A DNA stretch of 64,000 nt from NCBI GenBank assembly GCA_027422505.1, contig JAPQWV010000005.1, forward strand, positions 16,200,501 through 16,264,500, read 5' to 3'. The notes below the pieces were generated by a model, which saw only the letters and a program-made list of their open reading frames with translations, ran no database searches and was not told where the DNA came from. Both the position numbers and the translations under genes were made by a program. This document shows, piece by piece, positions 43,205 to 54,117 of the stretch (position 1 is its first letter; the number at the start of each line of letters is the position of its first letter). This DNA is from Craterostigma plantagineum. Its lineage: Eukaryota; Streptophyta; Magnoliopsida; Lamiales; Linderniaceae.

Positions 43205-46144
43205 TGTAATACCCCGAAATTTTTACGAGCATGCTAATCTGTGAACTTATATGTAAATTTTGTGGTTACGTGAATTTAACATCATGTGCTTATATATGTT
43301 TATGTGAAATCTAATTTATTAAGAAGTTAGATTTAAGCCTTAGGAGAAGTTCGAAATAGAATGGGAAGGCCTTCGAAAGAATAAATGTTGATTAGCCAAT
43401 TACAAAGGAAGAGATTTTCGAAATGTACGATCAAAAATTCAGAAATTCTCGAAAGAGGATCGAGAATTAGATACTTTTGAATGATAATAATTTGGTGAAG
43501 CTTAAAATATTGTCGATATTTTAGAAGAGGCCTGCGACGTTTTCGTGGGATATATTCAAGATTAGAAAAGTTTTCGTGGTGGTAATATGAGTGAAGTGGA
43601 AACTAATAAAATAAATTTATGCAAATAGGCAAAGCTCTCGTACTAAAAACTATAAAGTTTTCGAAGTACACATTATATATTGTATTATATTCCCTAGAAA
43701 CTTTAGCAAAGTTTTCATGAGGGTCAAAGTTTTTGTACAACATATTAAGACTTGGAAACTTATTATGACTATGTGAATAGATATATAACCAAACGAAATG
43801 ATGTGACTACTTACAAATATATAATAAGAGTAATCTATCAAAGGAACTAAAGTAGTACACGTGTTAACCATGTATGCTATTCTTAAGTGTGACTAATACC
43901 AACTTTCTTAACCCTAAGGTAATTGACCGTCAATTGGGAAAAAGTACACCTAGGTGCATATTTATAATACGAGAGTTGTAGAGATTTAAGTAAGTAAGAA
44001 ACCCTCGTGAAAGCAAGTGGGAAACACGACTTTGAGCACTCAAATTATCAAAGAAACCAAGCATTCAAAGGAGGTATGGAAATTTATATGTAGAGTTGCT
44101 TTGTTTCAAGGTCTAACGTGAATTTATTATGTAGTCAGAATGGGCTTTAGGAAGATTCGCAATCTTCATGTTAGGTATAAATTTCAGATTCATAAAAATA
44201 GTCATATTAAGTATTATTTAGTGAGTTGTTAATACGATTCTAATACCTAAGCTATCTTTCGATGACATGTAGTTTCGATAGGAACCAGCCCAATTAGGTA
44301 ATATTAGGAATCTTTCGGTGTATGAAAATATTAATAAGAGTTTGAATTTCAGTGTACTACTTTCATGGAATTGAAGTTTTCGACACCCTCTAGATTAATC
44401 AAAGTTTTCGATGTTTTATATAGGGATAAGTGAGTTTCCGTGATGTTATATTGGACTTAGTTTTCGTGGGTATGTTATTGAGTTAAGTGAGGTTTTCGTG
44501 ACTATGGTCTTGGGGTTAGCAATGTGTTACTAATTTAATTTCGAGGGTTGACTTACTTACCTTGTTAACTATATATGATCAGGTTTTAAAATAACAATCT
44601 TCGGTGGTTTTATGAGTGGGTAGCATAGCACATACATAAAGTTTTAGGTATATTGATTTAAGATTTTCGCCATTTAGATGCTGAGTTTTGGAAGATTTCG
44701 ACAAAGCATATTTTTGACATTCTAGGGTTTTCTTTATGTCTTAAAAGTTTTTGATATTCTCATTCAGTAAAGTTTCAGTATACGCATAATTTCGGCAAGG
44801 CTTATCTAGGTTTTCGATATTCAATAAAGGTCCCGACATTTAACTTGTCAAGCTTTTCGGCACTACTATGTTCTCGGCATCTAACCTTAATTCGCAACAA
44901 AGTTTTCGGCATCTCTTATTATGAAAAGTTTTCGGTACAACTATATAAATTTTTTGGCACTAAGTAGTTCTCGGCAAATCAGGGTTTTCATTATTTTAGC
45001 GTTTTCATGATTTTAGGGTTTTGATAATTTTAGGTTTTCGATACTTAGAGTTTTGGAAATTCCGAAACTTATACGACTTAGTAAATATATTGATATGAAA
45101 ATATTTGCAATACTCAGAGGTTCGAAGCATAGGGATATCAGATTACGTGACTAATTATCTCAATAGGTCAGGTAGGTGAATTATTCATCTACAATGTGTA
45201 TGCACTTATTTGAATTACGTGTTTTTATGTGCTTCAATGATTTACGTGTTTTATGTGCTTTACGTATATTTCATGTGAAATCACGAATTCATATGTTATC
45301 ACGTTTATATGCATGGCATATGCATATCATATCACAGGGGTGAGATATTTACACCGTATTGAGACGGTTGATTTGAGATATTGTCGAGCGGGGTAGAATG
45401 AGATATTTGTGATTTTTGTTGTTGACTCGTTGAGGAGTCGAGGTTGGTACTCGTATGACACCTGACGACAGACAGGCGTGATCGATCTGTCTACTAGGGC
45501 GTGAACGTCCCGAGGTGCAAAACCGCCGTGATTATATTTTTAGCGGAGGGAGCGACCTGACAGGGCAGTTGCGTGATCGTCAAAACGCTGTCGGCGTAGG
45601 CTACCGCTTACGGAAGAGCGGCCTAGCAGGTAGTTGCGTGATCGTCAAAACGCTGCTAGTGTAAGCTTCCGTATTATTATTATTATGGGCGCGCGAGGTG
45701 TCGAGTCTGACCTATGGCCCTGTGTTGTGTGATTTGAGATAGGATTGTGGAAAAAGAAAGAGTGAACATTGCATGTGAGATATTGGGATCGAGAATGAGC
45801 ATTCACGTGCATACATGCATATTTATTCACCTACTGGGCAAATCGCTCAGTGTTTACGTGTTGTAGGTACCGAGTCTGACGCCGACGCGCGTCAAGACTG
45901 AGGCGGCTGGTGGCGGTGCTCCACGGACTTTTGAGGGCGGGGCTGTACATGGATGAAGACCTGTGGAGCGGCGTTAGGATTTTGACTTTTGGGGTTACGG
46001 CCTTTGTATAGACTTGACTCTGTAGATAATATTTTGTTGTAATATATTTTATTTTAGGAAAATGTTTTTGTTAGACGGGCCTTCCGCGGCTTACGTTGCG
46101 GAAAATCCGCCACTAACCTTAATTAGAAAATGAGGGTCGTCACA
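43205..46144 (+). mobile_element. Gypsy (chromovirus) LTR, about 2.9 kb
   Basis: It starts TGTAATACCCCGAAATTTTT after the flank GATAT and ends GAGGGTCGTCACA. The block near 45860-45950 (tccacggacttttgagggcg) is homologous to the LTRs of the chromovirus at 25475-35092, on the opposite strand. Repeated 'gttttcg' motifs fill 44380-45060. A direct repeat containing 'gttgcgtgatcgtcaaaacg' occurs at about 45567 and 45634. The six bases 'ggtttc' after the LTR begin like the GGT that precedes the PBS in related elements, suggesting a former 5' LTR with its interior lost. No Gypsy coding sequence remains. Confidence 0.85.
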
Positions 46145-46150
46145 GGTTTC

Positions 46151-46390
46151 TGTAACAGCCCAGACCTCACTCGCATTGATATTGTCCGTTTTGGGCGTTA
46201 AGCTGCCTGGTTGAGGACTTCCCAGGTAGTCACTCATCCTGGTACTACTCTCCCTCCAGCACGCTTAACTACGGAGTTCCTACAAACTCCCACCCACCCG
46301 CACGGTTTTAAAACGCGTCAATGGGAGGGGTGTCCACACCCTTATAAAGGCATGCTTCGTTCCCCCCTCCAATCGGTGTGGGATATCACA
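46151..46390. mobile_element. Cassandra-type TRIM LTR with 5S rRNA sequence (240 bp)
   Basis: It runs from TGTAACAGCC to GGGATATCACA and carries 5S rRNA-like sequence on the minus strand. It has the familiar blocks 'gttttaaaacgcgtc' and 'acacccttataaaggcatgc'. Cassandra is a small non-autonomous LTR element recognised by 5S rRNA in its LTR. Only one LTR is present. It is followed by GATAT (46391-46395), which matches the flank on the far left of the adjacent Gypsy LTR. Confidence 0.88.
46211..46279 (-). other. 5S rRNA-derived region within the Cassandra LTR
   Basis: The minus strand reads GAACTCCGTAGTTAAGCGTG, then GAGAGTAGTACCAGGATGAG and TGACTACCTGGGAAGTCCTC. This is the central to 3' part of plant 5S rRNA with the internal A-box and C-box promoter regions. 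The 5' third and the terminal stem are missing, so it is not a functional 5S gene; it is the diagnostic feature of Cassandra. Confidence 0.85.
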
Positions 46391-46395
46391 GATAT

Positions 46396-46979
46396 TATGT
46401 TTGCCACCTGCTTATGTGCCCGTTTTCAAGCCAATCCCAAAGAATCCCATATGCTCGCGTACCTTAAAGGCTCTTCTACCCTTGGACTATGGTATCCAAA
46501 GGGTACGAACTTTAAACTTATCGGCTATACTGACGCTGATTATGCAGGTTGTCGAATGGACAGGAAAAGCACGTTCGGTGGCGATTCTAGGCGAAAAGCT
46601 GGTCTGTTGGTCCTCTAAAAAGCAGAACTGTGTGTCAACTTCGACGGCCGAAGCGGAATACGTGGCAGCCGCCAGTTGTTGCTCCCAGATGCTGTGGATG
46701 CGGACTCAGCTTCGCGACTATGGGTACAATTTAAATAATATACCCATATATAGTGACAGTCAAAGTGTCATCGCTATTACTTGCAATCCCGTTCATTACT
46801 CACGCACAAAACACATAGACATTAGATATCACTTTATTAAAGATCATGTAGAAAAAGGCACCATAGATATGTATTTCGTGAACACGGAGTACCAACTAGC
46901 TGACATTTTCACCAAGGCATTGGATGAAAAACGATTTCAATTTCTTGTCGGAAAATTAGGCATGTTGAATCTCCCGTGA
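46396..46979 (+). pseudogene. pol: RNase H of element E
   Basis: Continues RT after the insertion with MFATCLCARFQANPKESHML. Six residues present in element B (VKRILR) are missing before YLKGSSTLGLWYPKG, an 18-base deletion. GYTDADYAGCRMDRKST follows, then a frameshift near 46585 and KQNCVSTSTAEAEYVAAASC, IPIYSDSQSVIAITCNPVHY, SRTKHIDIRYHFIKDHVEKG and TEYQLADIFTKAL. It ends GMLNLP at the stop 46977-46979. RNase H removes the RNA template during cDNA synthesis. The end is complete here, unlike in element B. Confidence 0.92.
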
Positions 46980-48385
46980 TATGTGCATCACCTGATCTTC
47001 TGTGCTATCACATGCTCTATTCTATGTGTTTTCTATGCTCATTTGCCATATCTTGCGTGATAATAAAAATAAAAATAATAAATATATACCTATAATATAG
47101 GGGAATGACGAAATCCTTTAGGATGCTTTGATCTAAAGTCACTTAGAATTTTACCCCGACATGCCATCGATTTAATTGCTTAATTTTGTCAGTCAAAGTC
47201 GCATTCTTGTGTCTAAAAGGTCATTGGGTTGCTCCACTAGACACAAAGCCACTATACATATGTGAGGATTCAAGCCTCGTTTTTTTCTTTGGATCTATTT
47301 CTCGAGTGAGTCACACATCAATTACTTGTCTTAACTAGTGATTCTTGGCTTCATACTCACCTTGCCTTAGATCGTTAGGAAAGTGATAAGGGGGCTTAGG
47401 TTATTCCTCACTCGGCCTTTTTTTTAAGATTTTTTCCTCACATTAGCCCTTAGTCATCCACTTTGAGCCTTCTCCGATGCCCTTTTCTTCCTTTGAATCC
47501 CATTCCCGGCCTTCAACCGTATTCTATACTCTCCGGATGGTTGTTCAAACGAGAAAAGGAGGGTGAGAAAATAAGGAGGATGATGACAAAAGAAGGCATT
47601 GCTCAACGCGCAAAAATCAGACCAAAGGAACCTGCCTTCTGACTTTCTCTTAGAAGGTGGCATGGATCCTGCTATAGAACTTCTCCAGCGATAATCTCGT
47701 ACGCTCGTCAGAACGGCTGGAAAGAGGAGCACCACGAAGTGAACTTTCCAACGATAATCCGATCTTATATCGGGAAACGAGAAGAGGAGCGCAGCCTTGA
47801 GTACGTATTCCATAACCGTGAACTTTTCCAAAAACAGAGAACCAACAAGAAGAACTTCGCCTACGATAATCTCCTATAGCCTCGTGGAGAAGCGGAGCTT
47901 CAGCTTGAGCATAGGATAAAAAGGGACAATTCTTAAAAGAAAAGGGGGGAGGAAAGATTGAAAAGAAGAAAGACACCGAAAAAAGGGAGATGGACGTAGA
48001 AATGGAAGATGACAAAGAGATAAGCTCACTTTCCCCTAAATTCCTTCCCTTCTAAGTCCTAGCCAAACTATAACCCTTACAACCCTTTGATTCCAATCGA
48101 CGGTCTCTCGCTTATGTGAAATGATTAAAAAAATGCCTCGATAACAGGTAAATTGACTTATAATTGCTTGTGTTGACTTGAGTGATATAAATATTAAATC
48201 CTAAGATAGAAAAAAAATTGAGTGCAAAGAGCGAACCTAGTGGGAAGTTTTCGAAATGGATCAGTCTATGAACTTAGTACTATAGGTTGAAGACATGACT
48301 TGACGACATTTTCGTCCTTCAAATGTCTCATAAAATTTTAGGTGTGACGATTGATCGAAGCAGAATAATCTGACCCCATACTATA
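46980..48385 (+). repeat. Post-pol spacer of element E with imperfect tandem repeats
   Basis: About 1.4 kb between RNase H and ORF3, homologous to 12660-13895 in element B. Units around 47680-47910 repeat 'gaacttctcca.cgataatc' with intervening 'gaagaggagc'. The minus-strand frames at 47454-48015 have counterparts in B only as diverged, differently broken sequence and look non-coding. The right edge at about 48385 is a junction into the middle of ORF3. Confidence 0.7.
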
Positions 48386-50286
48386 ACATCAGTCGTCTTG
48401 GTCCATCCAAGGAGGCGTCCGCACCATTCGTGATGAAGGAGCAATTCCAAGCCGCTCTCTCCGCTGCTGTTCAATAGATTGAAGACAAAATAATGGAGAG
48501 AGTTTTTACTGCCATAGAGACATCCCGCAGAGACACCGGGAAAGCATCTGTCTCCGAAGGCACCTCGTCACAACCCACCATCACACCTCCACAACCTACA
48601 CCCACCGACCCTTTAGCTAATTCATCCATCCTCATCAACCCATATACCATACCCATAACCGAGCTCCACGGCATTCTACTCGCCCGACTGATCGGACTCT
48701 CCATCCGGTCGCCTCAAGAAGAGTCTCTTTACAGGCGATTGGTGGATCATCCTGAGCCACCTACTGACACTTGCCGAGGCCAAAGCTCCCGCTCACGACG
48801 CGACATGACGATCCTGACGATCAGGATCTCCATGAGGGGGAGAAGAGGCCAAGCACAAGGCTCGGGCGCTACGCAAACAAGCGCTAGAGCAGGTGAAACC
48901 CAAACCCAAACCCAAACACAAACCACCCACACCATGCAGCGCACCGCCACCCTAACCCATATCGACCCACCAACCTTTAACCTACGGACGCCTCCATCGA
49001 CCCCACCCACATCACCGATCTACTCAAGCCCCTTTCTTCCGGAAGTAGAAGCAAGTGCTGCGATGCTTGTAGCCCTAGCAGCTACCCAAGCTACTCCCTC
49101 AGTCGCTCCAGACCAACCGGGACCATCAGGACATGGCGTCAATCCACACGAAGTTCTAGACAGATACATCTTCGAAGGACAGTGGATGACCCATTCCATG
49201 CCCGAGGAGCATCAAAGACAACGACTTCAGGACGTTCGGCATTTTCTACAACAAGCATCCGTGGACCTCGTAATCATAGAAGATGACGAACTTCAGGAAG
49301 GTGAAGACGACGAGCGGATTCCCCCACAAGACAAATGCCAGGGGCCGTTCGGGTCGACACGCCGTGGGAAAATATTCGAATCGAAATCCCCTTCCTTGAA
49401 GAAGTTTGTGAACACATCTAGAGGTCACCGGACAGGGTCAAGAAGCCGAACAAATTCGAGCTAAGAGGGATCTCTCACTGGGATCAGCAGAAGAGGATGA
49501 CATATCTATGGATGCTGACCCAACTAGGACCTAACGTAAGGCTGGGGATGACTAAAGGACAAGTCAAGAACCATTACAAGAGTCTCTCCCCAATATGCCA
49601 ACTCCTCAGCGTCTACTGTGCAAACGGAGGACTTCCAATACCTCACTACCTCATTGAGCGAGTGGGTAGAACCCGAGAGGAACTAAGCGAGAGCGACCTA
49701 CCGTACATACCTGCTGATGAGGTGTACAACCTCTACAAGCTGTACGTGGAAAAAAGGTCCTCAAGGCTTCATCAAGAAAGAAGGCCTCGAAGGGCTCTAC
49801 CGGTTCATGATGCGCCAAGTCAAGTACTTCGCCGCACACGACCTTCAGATGGCTCTGGAGAGCAACATGAAGAAGGTAAAAATGGCCGAACTACTCAACA
49901 AAGGACATGAGATCGAAGGGCTTCCAAGCAATCATGTGCACATCAGCTCAGTCATAGGCATCACCTACAACAATCAAATTGCCCAGAAGACTAGGTTGAT
50001 GCTGAAGCCAGAGATTAAGAAGTTTTGCGATGGAACGCTCAAGGTCATCAGGAGGAATATCGAGCAGAGGTTGGAAGAAATCAACCGAGACACTATGCTG
50101 AGGATCCACAGGTTCGTGAGAGAACAGCCGCTCCTGATGGAATTACTAGATGACATCGAGGAGCGCCTGAAGCTTAGGGAGACGATAAGGGATTATGAGC
50201 ATGCGCTGGGCTTGCGCAGATCGTACTATGCCCGACGAGGACAAATAGCGCGGAGACGCAATCAAGCACAAAGGGGGAGATTGTAG
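48386..50286 (+). pseudogene. ORF3 of element E, N-terminal half missing
   Basis: It begins abruptly within the helical block (FVMKEQFQAALSAAV, then stop, IEDKIMERVFTAIETSRRDT). IPITELHGILLARLIGLSIR, QEESLYRRLVDHPEP, a Gln/Thr-rich linker and NPHEVLDRYIFEGQWMTHSM to LQEGEDDER follow. After a frameshift comes MTYLWMLTQLGPNVRLGMTK, SPICQLLSVYCANGGLPIPH and ADEVYNLYKLYVEK, another shift, then GLYRFMMRQVKYFAAHDLQM, ALESNMKKVKM, KFCDGTLKVIRRNIEQRLEE and a basic end. The last frame runs through the PPT and stops at TAG inside the LTR. The product looks helical and nucleic-acid-friendly at its C-terminus; the function is unknown. Confidence 0.8.
50269..50281 (+). other. Polypurine tract of element E
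   Basis: CAAAGGGGGAGAT directly precedes the 3' LTR start TGTAGAGTAT. It lies within the translated tail of ORF3. Confidence 0.92.
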
Positions 50287-50633
50287 AGTATACTTTTAGT
50301 ATTGTGCTTAATTTCATTAGTTGTCCTTGTAATTAGGGGCCTTTTGTATAGTTGTCCTTAGTTTAGGACTTGTTTGTTATTTATACCAAGTTTGTTTGGT
50401 ATAAATAGGATTGTACACATTGAGCTTAATAGAGAAAGTTTTGAAAATTTATCCGAAAGGCTTGCAATTCAATTTCTAGAGAGAGAAACAACAGTAACTT
50501 TCTCACTCTACTCGAATTCTCTCTCTTGTTCTTCATTTGAGTTTTTCGATCGAATCTTAATGTCAATCATTATCATCGAATTACTTAGAATTCATGCCTA
50601 GGATCGTAGAGTTGTTAATCGTAGGACCTAACA
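50282..50633 (+). repeat. 3' LTR of element E (352 bp)
   Basis: It is identical in length to the 5' LTR and differs at about six positions by eye. It is followed by the GTAGG duplication, after which the leader of element B resumes. Confidence 0.95.
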
Positions 50634-50638
50634 GTAGG

Positions 50639-51695
50639 ATCTTCATTTGTTGTTTTGAGTGTTTGGACTGATGTTATGTGCTTCACAAGTAGCAAATTAG
50701 TTAGTAGCGTTTGATTCTAAAGTGGTCGAGAATTATTTCCGATTCAATCTTTAGAGTTTGATCGAACATAATTTTGTCGAGATAAAATGTATTCGTTACT
50801 GTTCTCGTGTGAGAAAAGTTTGTCAGCGAAAAATTTTACGAGCGAAGAAAATTGCTCAAAATCTTCCGATCGAAAAAAATTTGAATCATGAATTTATTTC
50901 GAGCGCAAGAAACTGTACGTCAAGTAAGTTTCTCGCTTGGTCAAAATAAATCCGTTGACTTGAAAAGTTTTTTCGACCGTAAACGATTTTCGCTAGGTCA
51001 AGCTTTAATAGTTTGACCGAACATGTTTTTCGACGGTAAGTTTTGCGAGCGCAAAGGTCAATATTGGTCTGCATCGAAAAAGATTTTCGCTAAGTAATGC
51101 TCGAGAAACTTTTCTACTACGACTTTAGGCCCGACTTAGTATTCTGATCGAGAAAAAATTTCGCGCATAGTTTTTCGATCGAGAAATTAACCTGATCAAA
51201 AAACTTAGCGAGAAAAATTGAAATTATCGCGAAAAATCGTAGAATACAATTAACACTGATTTAAGCAAAAACGATGAATTAGACTATGAACTTACAGGTA
51301 ATTGCTCGTAGTCAGATGATGAATACGCACAAACTCATAGTCAGATGATGAATACGCACAAACACAGAATTAAACACATTAGAAAGCAAACCATGTTAAT
51401 TTTGATCAAAATCAGAATGTGTTCTACTCGCAATCAAATCGACTCGCGAACAATAATCACTCAAATCCAATCGACTCAGTTAAATCGAAGTTCAAACAGC
51501 TACGAATCTACTCGCAATCAATGTATATCACCAAAACAAGCACAGAAACATCAAATTCAAACCAATTAAGCACAGAATTGAGCTATTAGATCGAAATTGA
51601 AATTCGCGCCAAACTGTTCTTCGATGGAACAGTACTAGAATTCAAATTTCAACAATTTTTGATTCAAAACAAAACGAATCTACTCTAATACCAAT
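50639..51695 (-). other. Leader and decayed PBS of element B
   Basis: It continues the sequence interrupted at 36145 and corresponds to 54384-55393 of element H in reverse. It is rich in TCGA palindromes. A 29-base unit with 'tagtcagatgatgaatacgc' is duplicated at about 51309-51366. The PBS next to the LTR reads ttggtattagag on the minus strand, so it carries one mutation relative to TGGTATCAGAG. Confidence 0.8.
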
Positions 51696-52043
51696 TGTTA
51701 GGTCCTCAATTATCAACTCCTAGATCCTAGACTTGAAATCCTAAGGAAATCGATTAGAATTATGTAAAATGAGATTTCAATCGAAAACCTTCTTTGAAGA
51801 ACTTGAGAGAGAATTCGTGTAGTGAGAGAATGATTTTTGACTTTCTCTCTCTAGAATTTGATTTGCAAGCCTTTCGGATCAATTGACTAATCTCATTATG
51901 CGTAATTTGTACATCTATTTATAACAAACATGCCTGGTATAAATAACAAACTAAGTCCTAATGTAAGGACAAGTACAATAAAAGCCCCTAATTACAAGGA
52001 CAACTAATTAAATCAAAGCACAACTAAAATCATATTCTACACA
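51696..52043 (-). repeat. 5' LTR of element B (348 bp)
   Basis: On the minus strand it starts TGTAGAATATGATTTTAGTT and ends GAGGACCTAACA. It is homologous to the LTRs of E, H and I (shared TTGATCCGAAAGGCTTGCAA block). The sequence to its right is the RT of another Copia element, so this is the outer boundary of B. Confidence 0.92.
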
Positions 52044-53560
52044 CTCTTTTTTTTTCTTGTTGAAGAATACCCCGATGAAAACTTATTCATCCAAAAATCC
52101 ATGAAGGAACGCATTACTGATATCTAACTGTTCCAATGGCCATCAGTGGACAGCAACAAGGGCAATCATTATTCTTACAGAAATAGATTTCGCAACCCGG
52201 GCGAAGATGTCGAAGTAATCAAGTCATTTAGCTTGGTTGTATCCCTTTGCAACAAGGCGAGTTTTGTGCCTTTCAATAGTTCCATCAGCCCTACACTTCA
52301 CTTTGAAAATCGATTTGCATCCAATGGCTTTTTTACCTTTGGGTAAGTCAACAATGTCCCATGTTTTATTATGCTCAAGAGCCTCTAACTCGGCATCCAT
52401 GGCTTGTACCACTCCTTTGAAGTTCTAGCCTCATCATAAGTTTGTGGCTTTGTGATAATGTTTAAATTGGCCAAGAAACACATGTACTTTGATGAAAAAC
52501 AATGAATAGTGAAGAAATTATTAATTTTGGGAGTGTAAGGTGAGGAATGTACCAGGTTGCAGCGAGGAGATGTCACAGAACCAGCATGTACATTACAAGA
52601 CACATACTCATTCATCCAATGTGGTGATTTTATGGTTCTAGAACTCTATATGAAGTCTGGTATATGTTGATCAGGTGTTGTGTGTGGGGGCTGGGGAAGA
52701 ATTTGCGGAGGCATGTTCAAACTCTATTTGGTTAGGAATGTCAGGGATGGACGATGACTCTGATAGGTTATGATCATTGTATAGTGGGGCAGTGTTCGAT
52801 ATATGACTAAGTGAAGGAGATATGAGTGATGCAATATATGGAATTTCAAGGTTTATGTCATGGGCTGGTGAAGGTAGTACATTGTCAGAAATATCAGGTG
52901 ATGAAATACCATTAAGATTGGTATGAAAGTGAAGTATCTATTCATGAAATTCCACATCTCTAGAGATGAAAATAACCCATGTTTGCACATCAAGGATTTT
53001 ATAAGCCTTTTGGCCAAAGGGTATCCCACGAAAATGCCTTTTATAGCTCTAGGACGGAACTTGTATTTGTGAGGTAGGGTATTGGTGGCAAAACACAAAC
53101 TACCAAAGGTCTTTATGTGGGTGAGATTGGGTGTTGTTTTGTCGAGAATTTCATAGGGATTTTTCCATTAAAGTACAGATGTAGGTAAACGCTTGATGAT
53201 GTTGTGGCTGTAAGTATGGCTTCTCCCCAATATTTATTTGGTAGGGATTTAAACATGAGGGACAACAAGTGTTTGTGCTTTCGCTCAATGATCCCATTTT
53301 GTTGGGGTGTATATGGGCAAGATCTTTTGTGGATGATTCCAAGCTCTTTGAAGAGAGTTTGACCGTGGCTGGTAATAAATTCTGCACCATTGTCCCTTCT
53401 AATGGTTCTAACTGAGCATTGGAATTAGTTTTGAATGAGGTTCGTGAACTGGTTAATAAGGTGAATGTCTGTGACTAGAAATGCATGAGGAATGTCCAGG
53501 CAGACCGACTATGATCATCTACAATGGTTAGGAAATAATGATAACTGAAGATAAAAGTGT
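52044..53560 (-). pseudogene. pol: Older Copia pol fragment: integrase and start of RT
   Basis: Minus-strand integrase remnants include HKRSCPYTPQQNG-like and NKYWGEAILTATTSSSVYLH sequence (53151-53400), then CFATNTLPHKYKFRPRAIKG and IFVGYPL (about 53010-53098). RT begins with MVQAMDAELEALEHNKTWDI, LPKGKKAIGCKSIFKVKCRA and [16 protein letters not shown] (52224-52412) and continues to QLDISNAFLHGFLDE before it stops at 52044 against the LTR of element B. Numerous stops make it the oldest coding remnant here. It is not SIRE-like; I cannot assign a lineage with certainty. The missing RT/RNase H half would lie beyond the lost end of B. Confidence 0.85.
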
Positions 53561-53563
53561 GCC

Positions 53564-53583
53564 GGGGGGGGGGGGGGGGGGGG
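53564..53583. repeat. Homopolymer of 20 G
   Basis: An uninterrupted run of 20 G lies between 'aagtgtgcc' and 'ttgaattagg'. The exact length is uncertain in any sequencing method. Confidence 0.9.
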
Positions 53584-54117
53584 TTGAATTAGGCTTATAA
53601 AAAATTATGCTTATTCTTTTTAAGAATCCTACGATGTAGTGACCTAGAGATGTCTACTTATGCAAGTGATGAAGATGCCTGATATATCCTAGTTACGTCA
53701 GGTGTGTATTGGTTCCGTCTCCCAGTAAAAAAGAAATAACTGAAAAGTAAATGCGAGACATGATTTTTATAGAGGTTATATCCCCAACTGGGGTTTACTC
53801 CTCTCGTTGAGGTTTGCTCCTCAAGGGTTTAATTAATGAATATAATGTCACCTTAGCTGGTTAAAAAACTGATTGATTGTCCCAATACACAACCGAAACA
53901 AGTCGCACACTAGACACTAATAGGTTATCGCACGCCGAGTTTCGATCCTCGGAATCTCCAATTCCTGACAGGAAACAGCTCACTACCGAAGGGCCCCGGA
54001 ACTCGTCCTTCCCTTCACGTGCGCGTAAATGTCGCCTTGCCTCCTTGTGTATTGCTCACGTCCGAAGACAACGCGTCCGAAGAAGAATATATGGATGAAG
54101 GATGGTGATAATAAGTG
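53584..54117. other. Unclassified repeat remnant
   Basis: The stretch with 'gcgagacatgatttttatag' and 'ccccaactggggtttactcc' resembles the LTR or leader of a further LTR element. No ends, PBS or protein were found. The part 53960-54117 has no recognisable content. Confidence 0.4.

Larger units (their letters stand above)
36146..50633 (+). mobile_element. SIRE-like Copia element E with ORF3
   Basis: A 14.5-kb insertion about 20 bp upstream of the gag start of element B, flanked by GTAGG (36141-36145 and 50634-50638). Both LTRs are 352 bp and differ at about six positions. The order is LTR, PBS, leader, gag, protease, integrase, RT, a 3.2-kb insertion (43205-46390), RNase H, spacer, ORF3, PPT and LTR. 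Removing the insertion leaves about 11.3 kb. This is the only copy here that shows the whole gene order including ORF3, although every frame is broken. Confidence 0.95.
12241..52043 (-). mobile_element. SIRE-like Copia element B, cut into four pieces
   Basis: On the minus strand the element starts with its 5' LTR at 52043 and reads leader, gag, protease, integrase, RT, RNase H and spacer, ending at 12241 against the Gypsy element. Three insertions interrupt it: 15957-22338, 25475-35092 and 36146-50633, each flanked by a 5-bp duplication. Removing them leaves about 9.3 kb. ORF3 and the 3' LTR are missing. RT and RNase H motifs are SIRE-like, and a long coiled-coil region follows the CCHC knuckle in gag. 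Many frameshifts and stops mark it as dead. It interrupts the RT of an older Copia fragment at 52044. Confidence 0.9.

Noticed and set aside
46211..46279. 5S rRNA gene
   Set aside because: Only the middle and 3' part is present, inside a 240-bp LTR with typical Cassandra blocks.
50282..50633. Solo LTR
   Set aside because: It pairs with 36146-36497 across a full element with matching GTAGG duplications.
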